Source: LLD-282 sp964395835 | GTDB taxonomy: Bacteria > Pseudomonadota > Gammaproteobacteria > Berkiellales > Berkiellaceae | DNA: 39,825 nucleotides | Reading direction: 5' to 3' | NCBI GenBank assembly: GCA_964395835.1 | Contig: CAYNBJ010000009.1 | Span: 1-39,825, forward strand | Part shown: in pieces, positions 26,261 to 34,895 of the stretch | How the letters are laid out: every line of letters starts with the position of its first letter | Numbering within the stretch: position 1 is the stretch's first letter | Translations under genes and position numbers: made by a program | Notes under the pieces: model-generated | The model's input: only the letters and a program-made list of their open reading frames with translations | Told to the model about the DNA's origin: nothing | The model's database searches: none

Positions 26261-26881
26261 TCACCGCGAGAGCTTGATCTGTACAGTAGGGCCATCTTTT
26301 TTTTCTGATATTGCTGCTGCATATTTGGATATTTGCATATTTACATATTTGTATATTGAATATGCATCAAATTTTTTTGATAATGTTCCAAAATCTCCAC
26401 CAAAATCTTGGGGAGCCTTTCTGACAAAATCTTTTCCCAAATTATCCAAAAAATGCTGTGCGAAACCGATAAGATTATGTGCATTGACTTGAAGCTGTGA
26501 TACGTATTCATATGCTATGACATCTGCTGCGCCAGCAATATCTAGATTTTCTAGTAGATTTCTTAATTGTGTTTCAACCGGTGTTGCCTCATTTGCCGCA
26601 TCTTCTTGAGTTGCTCGGTTTATTCCCGCATTTGACCAAGACAGTCCCTGCAGTAGGATATCGTTTGCTACAAGGAATCCAGCGAGTTCTAAGAGCATCT
26701 TGCAGTCATATAAAAAAATGCTGACTTTAGAAAAGAAGTCTGTCTGTTCTGATATTCGGGTTGTTGGTATCGGAAGATGAGTGCTAATAAAGATAATAGC
26801 TGACACATAGCGAACAAGCGCATATAAAGTAACGATACCTGAAAGATATGAGACAAGTTGAAAAAAAAATCCGAAAAGCAC
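26261..26881 (-). CDS. Unrecognised protein with N-terminal membrane anchor
   Basis: This protein has 206 residues and starts with GTG at 26881, preceded by TAGGA with 8 bases of spacing. Residues of about 3-35 are hydrophobic (FGFFFQLVSYLSGIVTLYAL) and then there is a mostly helical domain. Near the C-terminus is an aromatic stretch, AYSIYKYVNMQISKYAAA, encoded by a quasi-repetitive ATATTT-rich DNA run. The region after the anchor resembles the 198-residue neighbour (F-x-S-K-x-x-x-F-L). It is followed by 468 bp of apparently empty DNA and then that neighbour. No known domain is recognised; a membrane-tethered accessory protein is all that can be said. Confidence 0.6.
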   Translation of the reverse strand: MLFGFFFQLVSYLSGIVTLYALVRYVSAIIFISTHLPIPTTRISEQTDFFSKVSIFLYDCKMLLELAGFLVANDILLQGLSWSNAGINRATQEDAANEATPVETQLRNLLENLDIAGAADVIAYEYVSQLQVNAHNLIGFAQHFLDNLGKDFVRKAPQDFGGDFGTLSKKFDAYSIYKYVNMQISKYAAAISEKKDGPTVQIKLSR

Positions 26882-27702
26882 GATGTTATTCCTATATTGG
26901 TATGTATCTATATATTTTGAAATATAGCAGTATGCAAATTATTCCTATTTTTACACAATATCAATAAGATATTCAATATCTTCGAATATTGCGCTCTTTC
27001 TCCTAAATTCTAAATATGGCTGCAATATAAGCATCAATATTCAGAATCAAATGTCTTTTTTATGCTTTGACTCTGTTTTTAAAAACATATTCATTTAGGA
27101 CGCTGTGCGGGTGGTCCCGAAACGAAATATTCACTTTCAATACAAAAAAATCAAAAACACGCAAAGCTGTATATAATGACATGATATGAGTATTTGGAAG
27201 CCACTGCATTTTCAAATATGATCTGCGTTTTGATGAGTTTTATAAGGTTTCACTTTGAGCTGTAACAAAAAATGGGGATTTTTTTATCCGGGCCTCAAGA
27301 ATATAACTGGCTGATTTTAAATCAAAATTTTACACCAGCTTGTTATGATATTGTGCTCTTTTTTTGAAATATCATAGGGAGAGTGAATCTCTTATCCGAT
27401 CTGTTTTTAAGTATTGACACTCGAATCATAAACCAGGCATCTTTTTATAGGACTAACGTCACTACCCAATATTGATGCCGTGTTCGCAAGAGTGAGCTCG
27501 CATAGCATCAAGCATTTTTGAAAGACACGAACTCAAAACTCAGAGCTACACTTGAATTATGCAGATAGAAAAGCAGCTGAGCAACACACAAATAAATAAT
27601 GCTGCACCTCTGCTATCCCTGCTGCCAAAATCCAAACTCTCTTCTCTTGAGAAAAGTTTACCGATTCTGTAAGCATTTGATTGCTAACTGATGCTGCAAA
27701 GT
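26882..27702. other. 821-bp stretch without recognisable gene, downstream of plsX
   Basis: I find no protein or RNA gene here. In many gammaproteobacteria fabH/fabD follow plsX at this place. The minus strand next to plsX was read and shows only short frames that do not resemble FabH or FabD. A compact palindrome, AAGATATT-C-AATATCTT, lies at 26966-26982. The stretch may be decayed sequence. Confidence 0.5.
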
Positions 27703-28761
27703 TTAATGAAGCTCCTCTGCGTGTAAAAAGGATTCAACTCCTGTGCGTCCGCTCAAGTGATGACTAATTTGCCCCAAAATATTTCCTTGTATTTGCTGAT
27801 AGGCAAAATCAAGTGCTTTTGAAAACTCAATTGCTGAGGCTGATCCATGACTTTTGATAACAATACCCTTGAGGCCTAAAATAAAAGCGCCATTTTGGTC
27901 ACCGGGATGCGACTGTGCTATTTTTTTTGCAACGAGTGATTTACAAAAAGAAAAAAACCAGGATTTTAACCAGTTTGTATTTTTTTCAGGTGAATCAAAA
28001 AGTTTATTGAAAATTTTTGCTAGCCCCTCTGCTGTTTTCAAGGCAATATTTCCTGAAAACCCGTCACTCACAATCACATCTGCTTCTGAAAGAAAAATTT
28101 TATCCGGCTCAATAAAACCTTGGTAGTTTAAGGAAGAACGAGATAGGAAAAATCCAGCTTCTTGAATATACGCATGTCCTCTCTTTTCCTCTGTGCCAAT
28201 ATTTAACAATTTTATAATAGGTCGATCATGTCCAGGATTGAGGCATCGATATAGAGCTTCGCCCAAAAATGCAAATTCAACCAAATTTCTTGAAGAAGTT
28301 TCAATATTCGCACCTAAGTCAAGCATAACAGATTGCTTGCGAGATCCGGGAATTAACACAGGAAGTGCTTTCGCAATAGCAGGGCGTGAAATGCCATGCA
28401 TAGTACCCAAGATAATTTTTGACAAGCCCATTAAAGCGCCAGTTTGCCCTGAACTCACAACTGCTGCAGAAAGCCCTGATTCCAAAGACTCAAGCGCTAA
28501 ACGAAGAGAGGAATGTTTTTTTCTCATAGCTTCACGAGCTGAAGCGTTAGGCTCAATTAAATCTGGAGAATGATGTAATGTAACGCTCTTTTTCATAGCT
28601 GGAGGAAGACAATCAATCCAAGGCTCTACAACAGAGACAGGACCGAATAGAGCTATATGCGCATGCGGATATTTATCTAAAAAAAGTCTAACTGCAGGAA
28701 GTGTTGTTGAGGGGCCAAAATCGCCCCCCATGACATCAACAGCGATTTTTTGTTTTTGCAT
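27703..28761 (-). CDS. plsX: Phosphate acyltransferase PlsX
   Basis: This 352-residue protein makes acyl-phosphate from acyl-ACP for phosphatidic acid synthesis, acting at the membrane surface. The N-terminal IAVDVMGGDFGPS is the family hallmark; GQTGALMGLSKIILGTMHGI, LDLGANIE and VSDGFSGNIALKTAEG are further conserved blocks. The frame opens at a TTG at 28800, but the family start fits ATG 28761 (MQKQKIAVDVMGGD), with AAGGA about 12 bases upstream. It is the last gene of the rluC-to-plsX series and lies 45 bp after rpmF. The usual partner fabH is not found downstream. Confidence 0.96.
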   Translation of the reverse strand: MQKQKIAVDVMGGDFGPSTTLPAVRLFLDKYPHAHIALFGPVSVVEPWIDCLPPAMKKSVTLHHSPDLIEPNASAREAMRKKHSSLRLALESLESGLSAAVVSSGQTGALMGLSKIILGTMHGISRPAIAKALPVLIPGSRKQSVMLDLGANIETSSRNLVEFAFLGEALYRCLNPGHDRPIIKLLNIGTEEKRGHAYIQEAGFFLSRSSLNYQGFIEPDKIFLSEADVIVSDGFSGNIALKTAEGLAKIFNKLFDSPEKNTNWLKSWFFSFCKSLVAKKIAQSHPGDQNGAFILGLKGIVIKSHGSASAIEFSKALDFAYQQIQGNILGQISHHLSGRTGVESFLHAEELH

Positions 28762-28806
28762 AAATGAAGCAATTCCTTTTGCTGATACAGAATGCTCCAA
28801 GTGTAA

Positions 28807-29019
28807 TTAAGATTCCACTGTTTTTGCAATTTCAGCAGCATCATCTTTTTTTACAAGATACTGCTTTCCGCGATAAGTGCCATCCGCAGAAATATGATGA
28901 CGAATATGCAACTGTCCAGAAAGAGGATTCTTAGCTAAGGTTGGAGCTTGCAGTTTTGTTTGTCCTCCACGGCGCATTTTTGAGCGGGAACGGGATTTTT
29001 TATTTTGTTGAACGGCCAT
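28807..29019 (-). CDS. rpmF: Ribosomal protein L32
   Basis: This is a large-subunit ribosomal protein of 70 residues from MAVQQNKKSRSRSKMRRGG. The HHISADGTYRGKQYLVKK end and the N-terminal MAVQQNK match the gammaproteobacterial form. No zinc-binding Cys are present, which is normal for this form. The frame could start 9 residues earlier, but AAGGA 6 bases before ATG 29019 and the family pattern decide the start. It is longer at the C-terminus than E. coli L32 (DDAAEIAKTVES). It sits between yceD and plsX, as in E. coli. Confidence 0.96.
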   Translation of the reverse strand: MAVQQNKKSRSRSKMRRGGQTKLQAPTLAKNPLSGQLHIRHHISADGTYRGKQYLVKKDDAAEIAKTVES

Positions 29020-29042
29020 TTTGTATCCTTTATTTTTTATAT

Positions 29043-29486
29043 TCAATCAAAGTGTATTGTGCTACATTCTTCGTGCTTTGGAGCTAATGGCACCATCACC
29101 ATAAGCTCTGAAAATATCCAAGGCGCTATATCGAAAATATCGAAACGGCATTCTTGGCTATCTTCCTCACATTCTAAAGAGCTTTGTTTTTCATCTATCA
29201 GTCGAATAGGATCATAATGCGCTCGCAGTGGCAAAACAAATGCTTGAGCACAGAATGAGCAATAGACTTGAATCGATGTAGACCAAAAACCTTTGAGATA
29301 AAAGAAATTATCACCTTTTTTAAAACCTTGAAAAAAATAGTCAACATCGAGATTCTGATGTGCAGCAATTAAGCTGTTTTCTTCTGAAAGATTTAGAACA
29401 TCCTTCAAACGATATTGAATTTTTCCTTCAATGCTTTTTGAGAGAAGACAAAAAGATGGTATGTCTTTTATCAGTATTTTTTCCAT
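29043..29486 (-). CDS. yceD: YceD family protein (DUF177), linked to L32/23S rRNA
   Basis: This protein has 147 residues. The central VYCSFCAQAFVLPLRAHYDP gives the C-x-x-C and the conserved R/Y-x-P-I core of DUF177, followed by an acidic stretch (DEKQSSLECEEDSQE) and the C-terminal LMVMVPLAPKHEEC that corresponds to the family's L-x-L-P-x-x-P-x-H motif. YceD proteins are associated with 23S rRNA biogenesis and are almost always next to rpmF. Here the gene precedes rpmF by 23 bp and follows maf by 26 bp. AGGT lies about 13 bases before the ATG. Confidence 0.9.
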   Translation of the reverse strand: MEKILIKDIPSFCLLSKSIEGKIQYRLKDVLNLSEENSLIAAHQNLDVDYFFQGFKKGDNFFYLKGFWSTSIQVYCSFCAQAFVLPLRAHYDPIRLIDEKQSSLECEEDSQECRFDIFDIAPWIFSELMVMVPLAPKHEECSTIHFD

Positions 29487-29512
29487 ATGCGATATTTTAC
29501 CTGTTTTTACAT

Positions 29513-30181
29513 TCAGATCATAGAGGTGTTCTGAATTTTATTTGTGATATATCTGTCTGTTGAGAAAGAAAAGAGAGATTTTCCCCAATGACGGCAGAAT
29601 CGATCTAAAAGATAGATCGGCATGCCAACCAACGCGAAAGGATCTTGTGTTTCAATTGAATCGATTAATAACCCCCCTGGCCCACTCATTCTGAGACCGG
29701 ATGCCGCTGTTATAAACAAAGGATCGGCTTGGGCATACAGATGAATTTCATCACATGTATACGATTTCATATGTGTTCGCGACTCAAACAGGCCGTTTTG
29801 CTCACACCCATAACGTACAGAATAAAGAGTTAAACCTGAAAGATATCTAATTGTTTGTCCCGAAAAAGCGGTAAAAAACCGCTTCAGATCTTCAATATTT
29901 TGAGGTTTTTCATAGATGGTCTGACCACAAACAGCAGTCTGATCAGACCCAATTATCCAAATATCTTCGTAATCATCCAAGAGCGATCTATCAACCAGCA
30001 GTGCAACAGCTCTCGCTTTTTCTCGAGACAACCGAACAACATAAGATTCTGGAGTCTCATTAGGCTCTGGCACTTCCGGAATATCAGAAAAAAGCTGAAT
30101 AAATGGAATTTCGAAATTTTCTAACACAGAGCGCCGAGAAGCAGACTGAGAGCCCAAAACAAGTTGTATACGAGATGTCAT
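29513..30181 (-). CDS. Maf-family nucleotide pyrophosphatase (YceF type)
   Basis: This 222-residue house-cleaning enzyme hydrolyses modified nucleoside triphosphates. It has the N-terminal LVLGSQSASRRSVLEN (S-x-S-x-x-R), LSREKA with Lys55, WIIGSDQTA with Asp80 and YEKP with Lys91-92 equivalents. GSDQ in place of ADT is the mark of the YceF subgroup, whose E. coli member prefers 7-methyl-GTP; this preference is inferred here. The gene begins 8 bp after sppA and continues into yceD. Its place in this cluster matches maf next to yceD-rpmF in Pseudomonas and yceF in E. coli (where it is on the opposite strand). Confidence 0.93.
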   Translation of the reverse strand: MTSRIQLVLGSQSASRRSVLENFEIPFIQLFSDIPEVPEPNETPESYVVRLSREKARAVALLVDRSLLDDYEDIWIIGSDQTAVCGQTIYEKPQNIEDLKRFFTAFSGQTIRYLSGLTLYSVRYGCEQNGLFESRTHMKSYTCDEIHLYAQADPLFITAASGLRMSGPGGLLIDSIETQDPFALVGMPIYLLDRFCRHWGKSLFSFSTDRYITNKIQNTSMI

Positions 30182-30189
30182 AAAAATCC

Positions 30190-31194
30190 CTATTGCGCCA
30201 GATAATAATAGCGTCCGTGAGTATGGGCGATTTTTTTTGTGATCTCATCATAAGCAGAGTGCACTCCAGAGCGATCAGCAAGATTTTCCAAAAATCTCAT
30301 CATGTCAAAAGGAGGTCTCTTTGGTTCTACATACTGCGCAGGATAATTTCCAAATTCTTTTTTTACAAAATCCTCAACAGAGATATCACACTCATCAATT
30401 AACCCTCTTTTCAGCGCCTCATAGCCAGTCCAAGCCAATCCGCTAAATGCATCGGTATAATCCTTACTTAAGCGTTCGCCACGTCGTAGTTCAACCAAAT
30501 TTGTAAAGTTTTTATACACATAATCAAGCTGAGATAAAAAGGCAGTTTGCGCTTCTTCGCTCAAAGGCTCAAAGGGATTTCCAGCTGCTTTTAATGGGTG
30601 AGATTTTAATAAATTCACTTTTAAATGATGCTCATTTAAAAAAGCTGATAAATCGTACAAAATTTGTATGACACCAATTGAACCCACGATTGATTGAGAG
30701 TGCGCGTAAATTTTATCTCCACTGAGCCCAATCAGATAGCCACCTGAAGCTCCAATTTCCTTAAAATGAGTGATGACTTTTTTTTCTGGATGCAGAATTT
30801 TCATTGCTGCAATTTTGTCATAAATCATTTGGCTTTCATATGCAGAGCCACCTGGACTAGAAATTTCTAAAACAACACCGACTATCTGGTCATTATTAAA
30901 AACTTCTTCAATAAAAGATCCATATGCCTCCATTGATATAGGTTGATCTGCACCGATCTCGCCATCAAGAGACAAGATACCTACAAATGGTTCTTTTTTC
31001 GGCTCTATTGATGGACCTTGCATTGAAAAACGAAAAGAAATAATCAAGGCAATCACAAAAGCAATAACCGCATAATACATCCTGTTATAAAACTTTTGTC
31101 TTTTCTTTTGTTTTTGGTAATCTTGATAGATTTCCATTAAAACAATAGAGCTTAATTCGCTAGAATTGTTCTGATTTTTTTCCATAAATCCCAT
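30190..31194 (-). CDS. sppA: Signal peptide peptidase SppA (family S49, short form)
   Basis: This 334-residue membrane serine protease degrades remnant signal peptides. It has a cytoplasmic N-terminus, one membrane segment at about 41-55 (AVIAFVIALIISFRF), then the S49 domain with LEISSPGGSAYES, the nucleophile in GAS150GGYLIGLSGDKIYA and the general-base Lys in LK202AAGNPFEP. A Ser/Lys pair with a single S49 domain indicates the short bacterial form, not the 67-kDa E. coli one. The gene overlaps the end of rluC by 43 bp, suggesting coupled translation, and maf follows after 8 bp. A second ATG 9 bases downstream is an alternative start with GGGA nearby. Confidence 0.94.
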   Translation of the reverse strand: MGFMEKNQNNSSELSSIVLMEIYQDYQKQKKRQKFYNRMYYAVIAFVIALIISFRFSMQGPSIEPKKEPFVGILSLDGEIGADQPISMEAYGSFIEEVFNNDQIVGVVLEISSPGGSAYESQMIYDKIAAMKILHPEKKVITHFKEIGASGGYLIGLSGDKIYAHSQSIVGSIGVIQILYDLSAFLNEHHLKVNLLKSHPLKAAGNPFEPLSEEAQTAFLSQLDYVYKNFTNLVELRRGERLSKDYTDAFSGLAWTGYEALKRGLIDECDISVEDFVKKEFGNYPAQYVEPKRPPFDMMRFLENLADRSGVHSAYDEITKKIAHTHGRYYYLAQ

Positions 31195-32117
31195 CCGTTA
31201 AAAAATCCTTTGTCCCAAAAAGATGGTGGCTCTTTTTCAAAAACCCAATCCTGATCTTTATAATGGAACGCTATTCGACATGCATGTAAGTGCATCTTAT
31301 CATATTCTGTTCCACCATATAAACGATCTCCCAACAAAGGCAATCCTAGTGATGCTGCGTGTGCACGAATTTGATGCATACGGCCAGTTTTAGGCCGAAC
31401 CAAGCAAAGAGTTTTCTGCAAATGTTGACTGAGAGGAATAAAATCAGTCTCAGAATCCGAACCAGATTGATAATCAACGAATGATTTACGGACAATACCA
31501 TGACGAACAATAGACAAAGGCGCATCAACAGTTTGTTTTTTTCTACAAACACCGCTTGTTATAGCGAGATAGTTTTTTTCTACCTGTCGAGATGCAAACA
31601 GTTCATTAAACGTTCTCAGTGCAGCATATTTTTTCGCAATTAAAATCAGTCCTGTTGTCTCTTTATCAAGTCTGTGAATCAGATGAAAATTGTCTTTAGG
31701 AAAACGCAAGCGAAGAGCTTCTATAAGCCCTAAAGTTTGTCCAGATCCTCCATGTGCCGCCAAGCCATAGGGTTTATTTACCACTAAAAAATCTTTTTCC
31801 TCATGCACAATCAGATTATCTACCCACTGCAATCTCGCAGGATCGCTGAGATGTTTTTTTTCTGATTCTTTTTGATCTTGCACATAACAATACTGTATTT
31901 GATAGCTGTCACCGCTTGTAATTTTATAAGACGGCTCTGTTTTTTTTTGATTGACACGAATTTTCTTATTACGGATAAGATTATAAATCAAAGATCTCGG
32001 TAGTTTTGTCTTGGATATTAAATAATTGTCGATTCTTTGACCCGTTTTTTCATGATCTATGATAAACGAAATGTATTCAAAAGGACGTTTTTGAGAATCA
32101 TGAATGGAATCTGCCAT
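31152..32117 (-). CDS. rluC: 23S rRNA pseudouridine synthase RluC
   Basis: This protein has 321 residues. It has an N-terminal S4 RNA-binding domain at about 24-70 (GQRIDNYLISKTKLPRSLIY), then the RluA-type catalytic domain with IHRLDKETTG (catalytic Asp151), RQVEKNYLA and a RPKTGRMHQIRAH block. E. coli RluC modifies three sites (955, 2504, 2580) of 23S rRNA. The position divergent from rne and the S4 domain favour RluC over RluD, which is the main alternative. AAGGA lies about 11 bases before the ATG. It heads the leftward operon through sppA, maf, yceD, rpmF and plsX. Confidence 0.92.
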   Translation of the reverse strand: MADSIHDSQKRPFEYISFIIDHEKTGQRIDNYLISKTKLPRSLIYNLIRNKKIRVNQKKTEPSYKITSGDSYQIQYCYVQDQKESEKKHLSDPARLQWVDNLIVHEEKDFLVVNKPYGLAAHGGSGQTLGLIEALRLRFPKDNFHLIHRLDKETTGLILIAKKYAALRTFNELFASRQVEKNYLAITSGVCRKKQTVDAPLSIVRHGIVRKSFVDYQSGSDSETDFIPLSQHLQKTLCLVRPKTGRMHQIRAHAASLGLPLLGDRLYGGTEYDKMHLHACRIAFHYKDQDWVFEKEPPSFWDKGFFNGWDLWKKIRTILAN

Positions 32118-32465
32118 AAAAAATTGTGTCCTTGTTTAATTTTAACGCCTTAGTACGGCTAAAAAACACATAAAATGCATCTCTAAACCAGTCGCTCTAA
32201 AAGATTGTTTATTCTTTCAATAGGTTAATAAACCAGTCCGGTATTGTATTACGTCATGTCTATAATTTCAATAGAAAACATTTCTAATGGAGTTAGGGAT
32301 AGATTTTTGTTACAATTCTTATAATATCTATCGATTAAAAACGATATGATACACATAATGCTCGCTGAGGAATCTCAGATATTGAGCAAATGATTGCTAA
32401 TAAATTATGATTTTTTTGTATAAATGCATAAAAACATACACTTTTCTTTTGGGAGAAATTTTTTC
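32118..32465 (+). promoter_or_regulatory. rne-rluC divergent region and probable long rne leader
   Basis: This 348-bp region contains both promoters. Two TATAAT boxes (32261-32266 and 32320-32325) face rne but neither has a well-spaced -35. If either is used, the rne leader is about 130-200 bases and contains the hairpin at 32360-32387. In E. coli the long rne leader mediates feedback by RNase E itself; the same here is inference. GGGAGA at about 32451-32456 is the ribosome site for ATG 32466. Confidence 0.5.
32360..32387 (+). promoter_or_regulatory. Stem-loop in rne leader
   Basis: GCTC (32360-32363) pairs with GAGC (32384-32387), and CTGAG (32365-32369) with CTCAG (32374-32378) around a GAAT loop, leaving a 5-base AU bulge. 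A bulged stem in this place is a candidate RNase E feedback element. Confidence 0.45.
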
Positions 32466-34889
32466 ATGGCTTCAAAAATTCTTATAAATGCTACACATAG
32501 CGAAGAAGTCCGTGTTGCTACTGTTGAAAACAAACGTTTAATGGAATACGAACACGATCGTCTCGATAATAATACAAAAAAAGGGTGTATTTACAAAGGT
32601 GTTGTGTCTCGAATCGAACCTTCTTTAAACGCAGCTTTTGTAGATTACGGCGAAGAACGACACGGATTTTTACCTGCCTCAGAAGTGAGCATTTTGCTAC
32701 ACCCTGAAAAAATGATAAAAAATCAGAGGCTACCTATTCAAGATCTCTTAAAAAAAGATCAAGAAATTATTGTACAAGTGGAAAAAGAAGAGCAGGGCAA
32801 TAAAGGCGCAGCTCTCACCACAAACATCTCACTCGCAGGATGCTACATCGTTTTAATGCCTATGTCTCCAGGATCGGGCGGAATTTCTCGCCAAATTGAT
32901 GGAGAAGAACGCGAAGAGCTCCAAAAAATCATCAATCTCATCGACATTCCTGAAGATTTCTCAATTATTGTTCGAACAGCAAGTATTAGACGGTCTTTAG
33001 AAGATTTATTGTGGGATTTTAATGTTCTCAAGGCTCAATGGGAAGCTATCTTAAAATGTGCACAAGAACTTCCCAAAACCGGTCTCCTTTATCACGATGG
33101 CGCACTTTTATCTCGTGTAATCCGTGATAATCTCAAACCAACAGTCGATGAAATTTTAATCGATAATGCCGCAGTACATCAGGAAGTCTTGCAGCTCATT
33201 CAGCATATTCGCCCCGATTTTCTATGGAAAGTCAAATTTTATGACCCTAGCAAACAAGCCCCGCTCTTCGCAGCGTACCAAATTGAACATGAAATCGAAT
33301 CGATTTTTAATCCAGAAGTCATTTTAGAAGATGGTAGCACCTTGGTTTTTGACCACAGAGAAGCATTAACATCTATCGATATCAACTCTGCACGATCAAC
33401 GCAATCGAGCGATATTGCAGCAACAGCATTTAATACAAATTTAGCTGCTGCAAAAGAAATTCCCAGACAAATTCGACTGAGAAATATTGGTGGACAAATT
33501 ATTGTCGACTTTATTCATATGTCCTCTTCAGACACGCACAAAAACGCAGATCAGATCAAACAAATTGAAAATGTCTTAAAACAAGGCTTAAGTGGTGATA
33601 AGGCACGGGTTCAAGTTGGAAAAATTTCTAAACTCGGTCTTTTAGAAATATCACGCCAAAGATTAAAAACAGCCTTAGACAAATCCCAATTAGTACGATG
33701 CCGTCATTGTCACGGTAGAGGTACACATCGTCAACCACAATCTGTCGCTCTATCTATTTTGAGACTGATTGAACAAGAAGCTATGAATTACGAAAAAGGC
33801 TCAATTTTAATCGATGTCCATCCAGCAATTGGATCCTTTTTATTCAATCACTATAAGCAAAATATTTGTGATTTAGAAAAACGGTATCACTTTTTTATTC
33901 ATATGTCTGAGCATATGGAGAAAAGTGCTGGTGACTATGAAATCAAATTTTTTAAAGAACATCATGAATATAGAAATCCAAGCCGAGTCATTAGAAATTA
34001 TGTTCCCGCTCATAGCTCAGAAGTGTTACATACACCGCACCAACATGCTGAAAATGTGAAAAAGGGGCACAATAGTCCTCATTTTAGCTACACAGGATTA
34101 GAAGGCGCAGCTCATCCCGCAAATAATTCTTTTTGGGCCAGAATATGGCGCTTTTTCTTTGGAGCAAAATGCCAGAAAATAGATAAAAACCATTGCGGAA
34201 CAACACATTGCGAAGATATAGCTGTAAAGAAAGATTTGAAAAAAGAGCATCCAGCACATCACAAGAAAACTCAATCAGATCATTCACAAGGATCACATCC
34301 AAAAAACACGCGCAAAAATCAGCATCAAAAATCTCATAAAAAAGAAGAGATAAATCCAAACAAAGGCCTTGCTAAAAAAATTGAAATGCCTTCTAATCAA
34401 CACGAACCGATCGCATCTCCTCCACAGATAAACAAAACTATATCTCCTGATATTGAGCAAAATACAATAAGCCAACATCTAGAGAATCAGACGATCGTGG
34501 CAGAAAAAAAGCCTGAACCAAAGAAAAAAAACCATAGAAATCAAAATTCAGCACACAAACAAACGAATGCCACAGCGGGTGCTGAAATCATTAAAGCAAT
34601 GCCAGACGATGCTAAAGAAACAAACGAAACAAAACACGGAACAAAACACGAAACAGAGGCTGTGCTGACTTCAGAAAATCGCGTATTGGAGCCGCAAGTG
34701 ACCGCGACACCGGATACCTCTGTCAATGAAGAGGCTCACATGGAAATACAAGCTACAGAACCACACTCTACGCCGATTGCACCCGCGAAAAAGTCTGCTT
34801 TTAAACGTCGACATTTTTTTAAGAAAAAAAATCACGGCTCCACGAATGCATCAAGCAAACCTGCAGGTGATTCTACAGTTGAAGGATAA
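32466..34889 (+). CDS. rne: Ribonuclease E
   Basis: This 807-residue single-strand endonuclease carries out mRNA decay and rRNA/tRNA processing. Residues 1-500 are the catalytic half: MASKILINATHSEEVRVATV, the S1 domain (GVVSRIEPSLNAAFVDYGEE), the magnesium Asp pair Asp305 (SIDINSA) and Asp348 (IVDFIHM), and the zinc link Cys412-x-x-Cys415 (CRHCHGRG). Residues of about 520-807 are low-complexity, rich in Lys, His, Asn and Gln, as in the scaffold half of RNase E. SFWARIWRFFFGAK near 556 looks like the amphipathic membrane-targeting helix. The frame opens at 32424, but GGGAGA before ATG 32466 and the family start decide. tatD follows after 6 bp. Confidence 0.96.
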   Translation: MASKILINATHSEEVRVATVENKRLMEYEHDRLDNNTKKGCIYKGVVSRIEPSLNAAFVDYGEERHGFLPASEVSILLHPEKMIKNQRLPIQDLLKKDQEIIVQVEKEEQGNKGAALTTNISLAGCYIVLMPMSPGSGGISRQIDGEEREELQKIINLIDIPEDFSIIVRTASIRRSLEDLLWDFNVLKAQWEAILKCAQELPKTGLLYHDGALLSRVIRDNLKPTVDEILIDNAAVHQEVLQLIQHIRPDFLWKVKFYDPSKQAPLFAAYQIEHEIESIFNPEVILEDGSTLVFDHREALTSIDINSARSTQSSDIAATAFNTNLAAAKEIPRQIRLRNIGGQIIVDFIHMSSSDTHKNADQIKQIENVLKQGLSGDKARVQVGKISKLGLLEISRQRLKTALDKSQLVRCRHCHGRGTHRQPQSVALSILRLIEQEAMNYEKGSILIDVHPAIGSFLFNHYKQNICDLEKRYHFFIHMSEHMEKSAGDYEIKFFKEHHEYRNPSRVIRNYVPAHSSEVLHTPHQHAENVKKGHNSPHFSYTGLEGAAHPANNSFWARIWRFFFGAKCQKIDKNHCGTTHCEDIAVKKDLKKEHPAHHKKTQSDHSQGSHPKNTRKNQHQKSHKKEEINPNKGLAKKIEMPSNQHEPIASPPQINKTISPDIEQNTISQHLENQTIVAEKKPEPKKKNHRNQNSAHKQTNATAGAEIIKAMPDDAKETNETKHGTKHETEAVLTSENRVLEPQVTATPDTSVNEEAHMEIQATEPHSTPIAPAKKSAFKRRHFFKKKNHGSTNASSKPAGDSTVEG

Positions 34890-34895
34890 ATAACA

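Noticed and set aside
26316..26365. ATATTT-rich quasi-tandem repeat
   Set aside because: Copies are irregular and lie inside a coding region; it is better explained by Tyr/Ile codons in AT-rich DNA than by a true repeat.
28193..28573. Plus-strand 126-residue frame opposite plsX
   Set aside because: It is the antisense shadow of a conserved enzyme; no start signal or family likeness.
32244..32266. TTGTAT and TATAAT as an rne promoter
   Set aside because: The spacing is only 11 bases, too short for sigma-70; the TATAAT is mentioned only as a possible -10.
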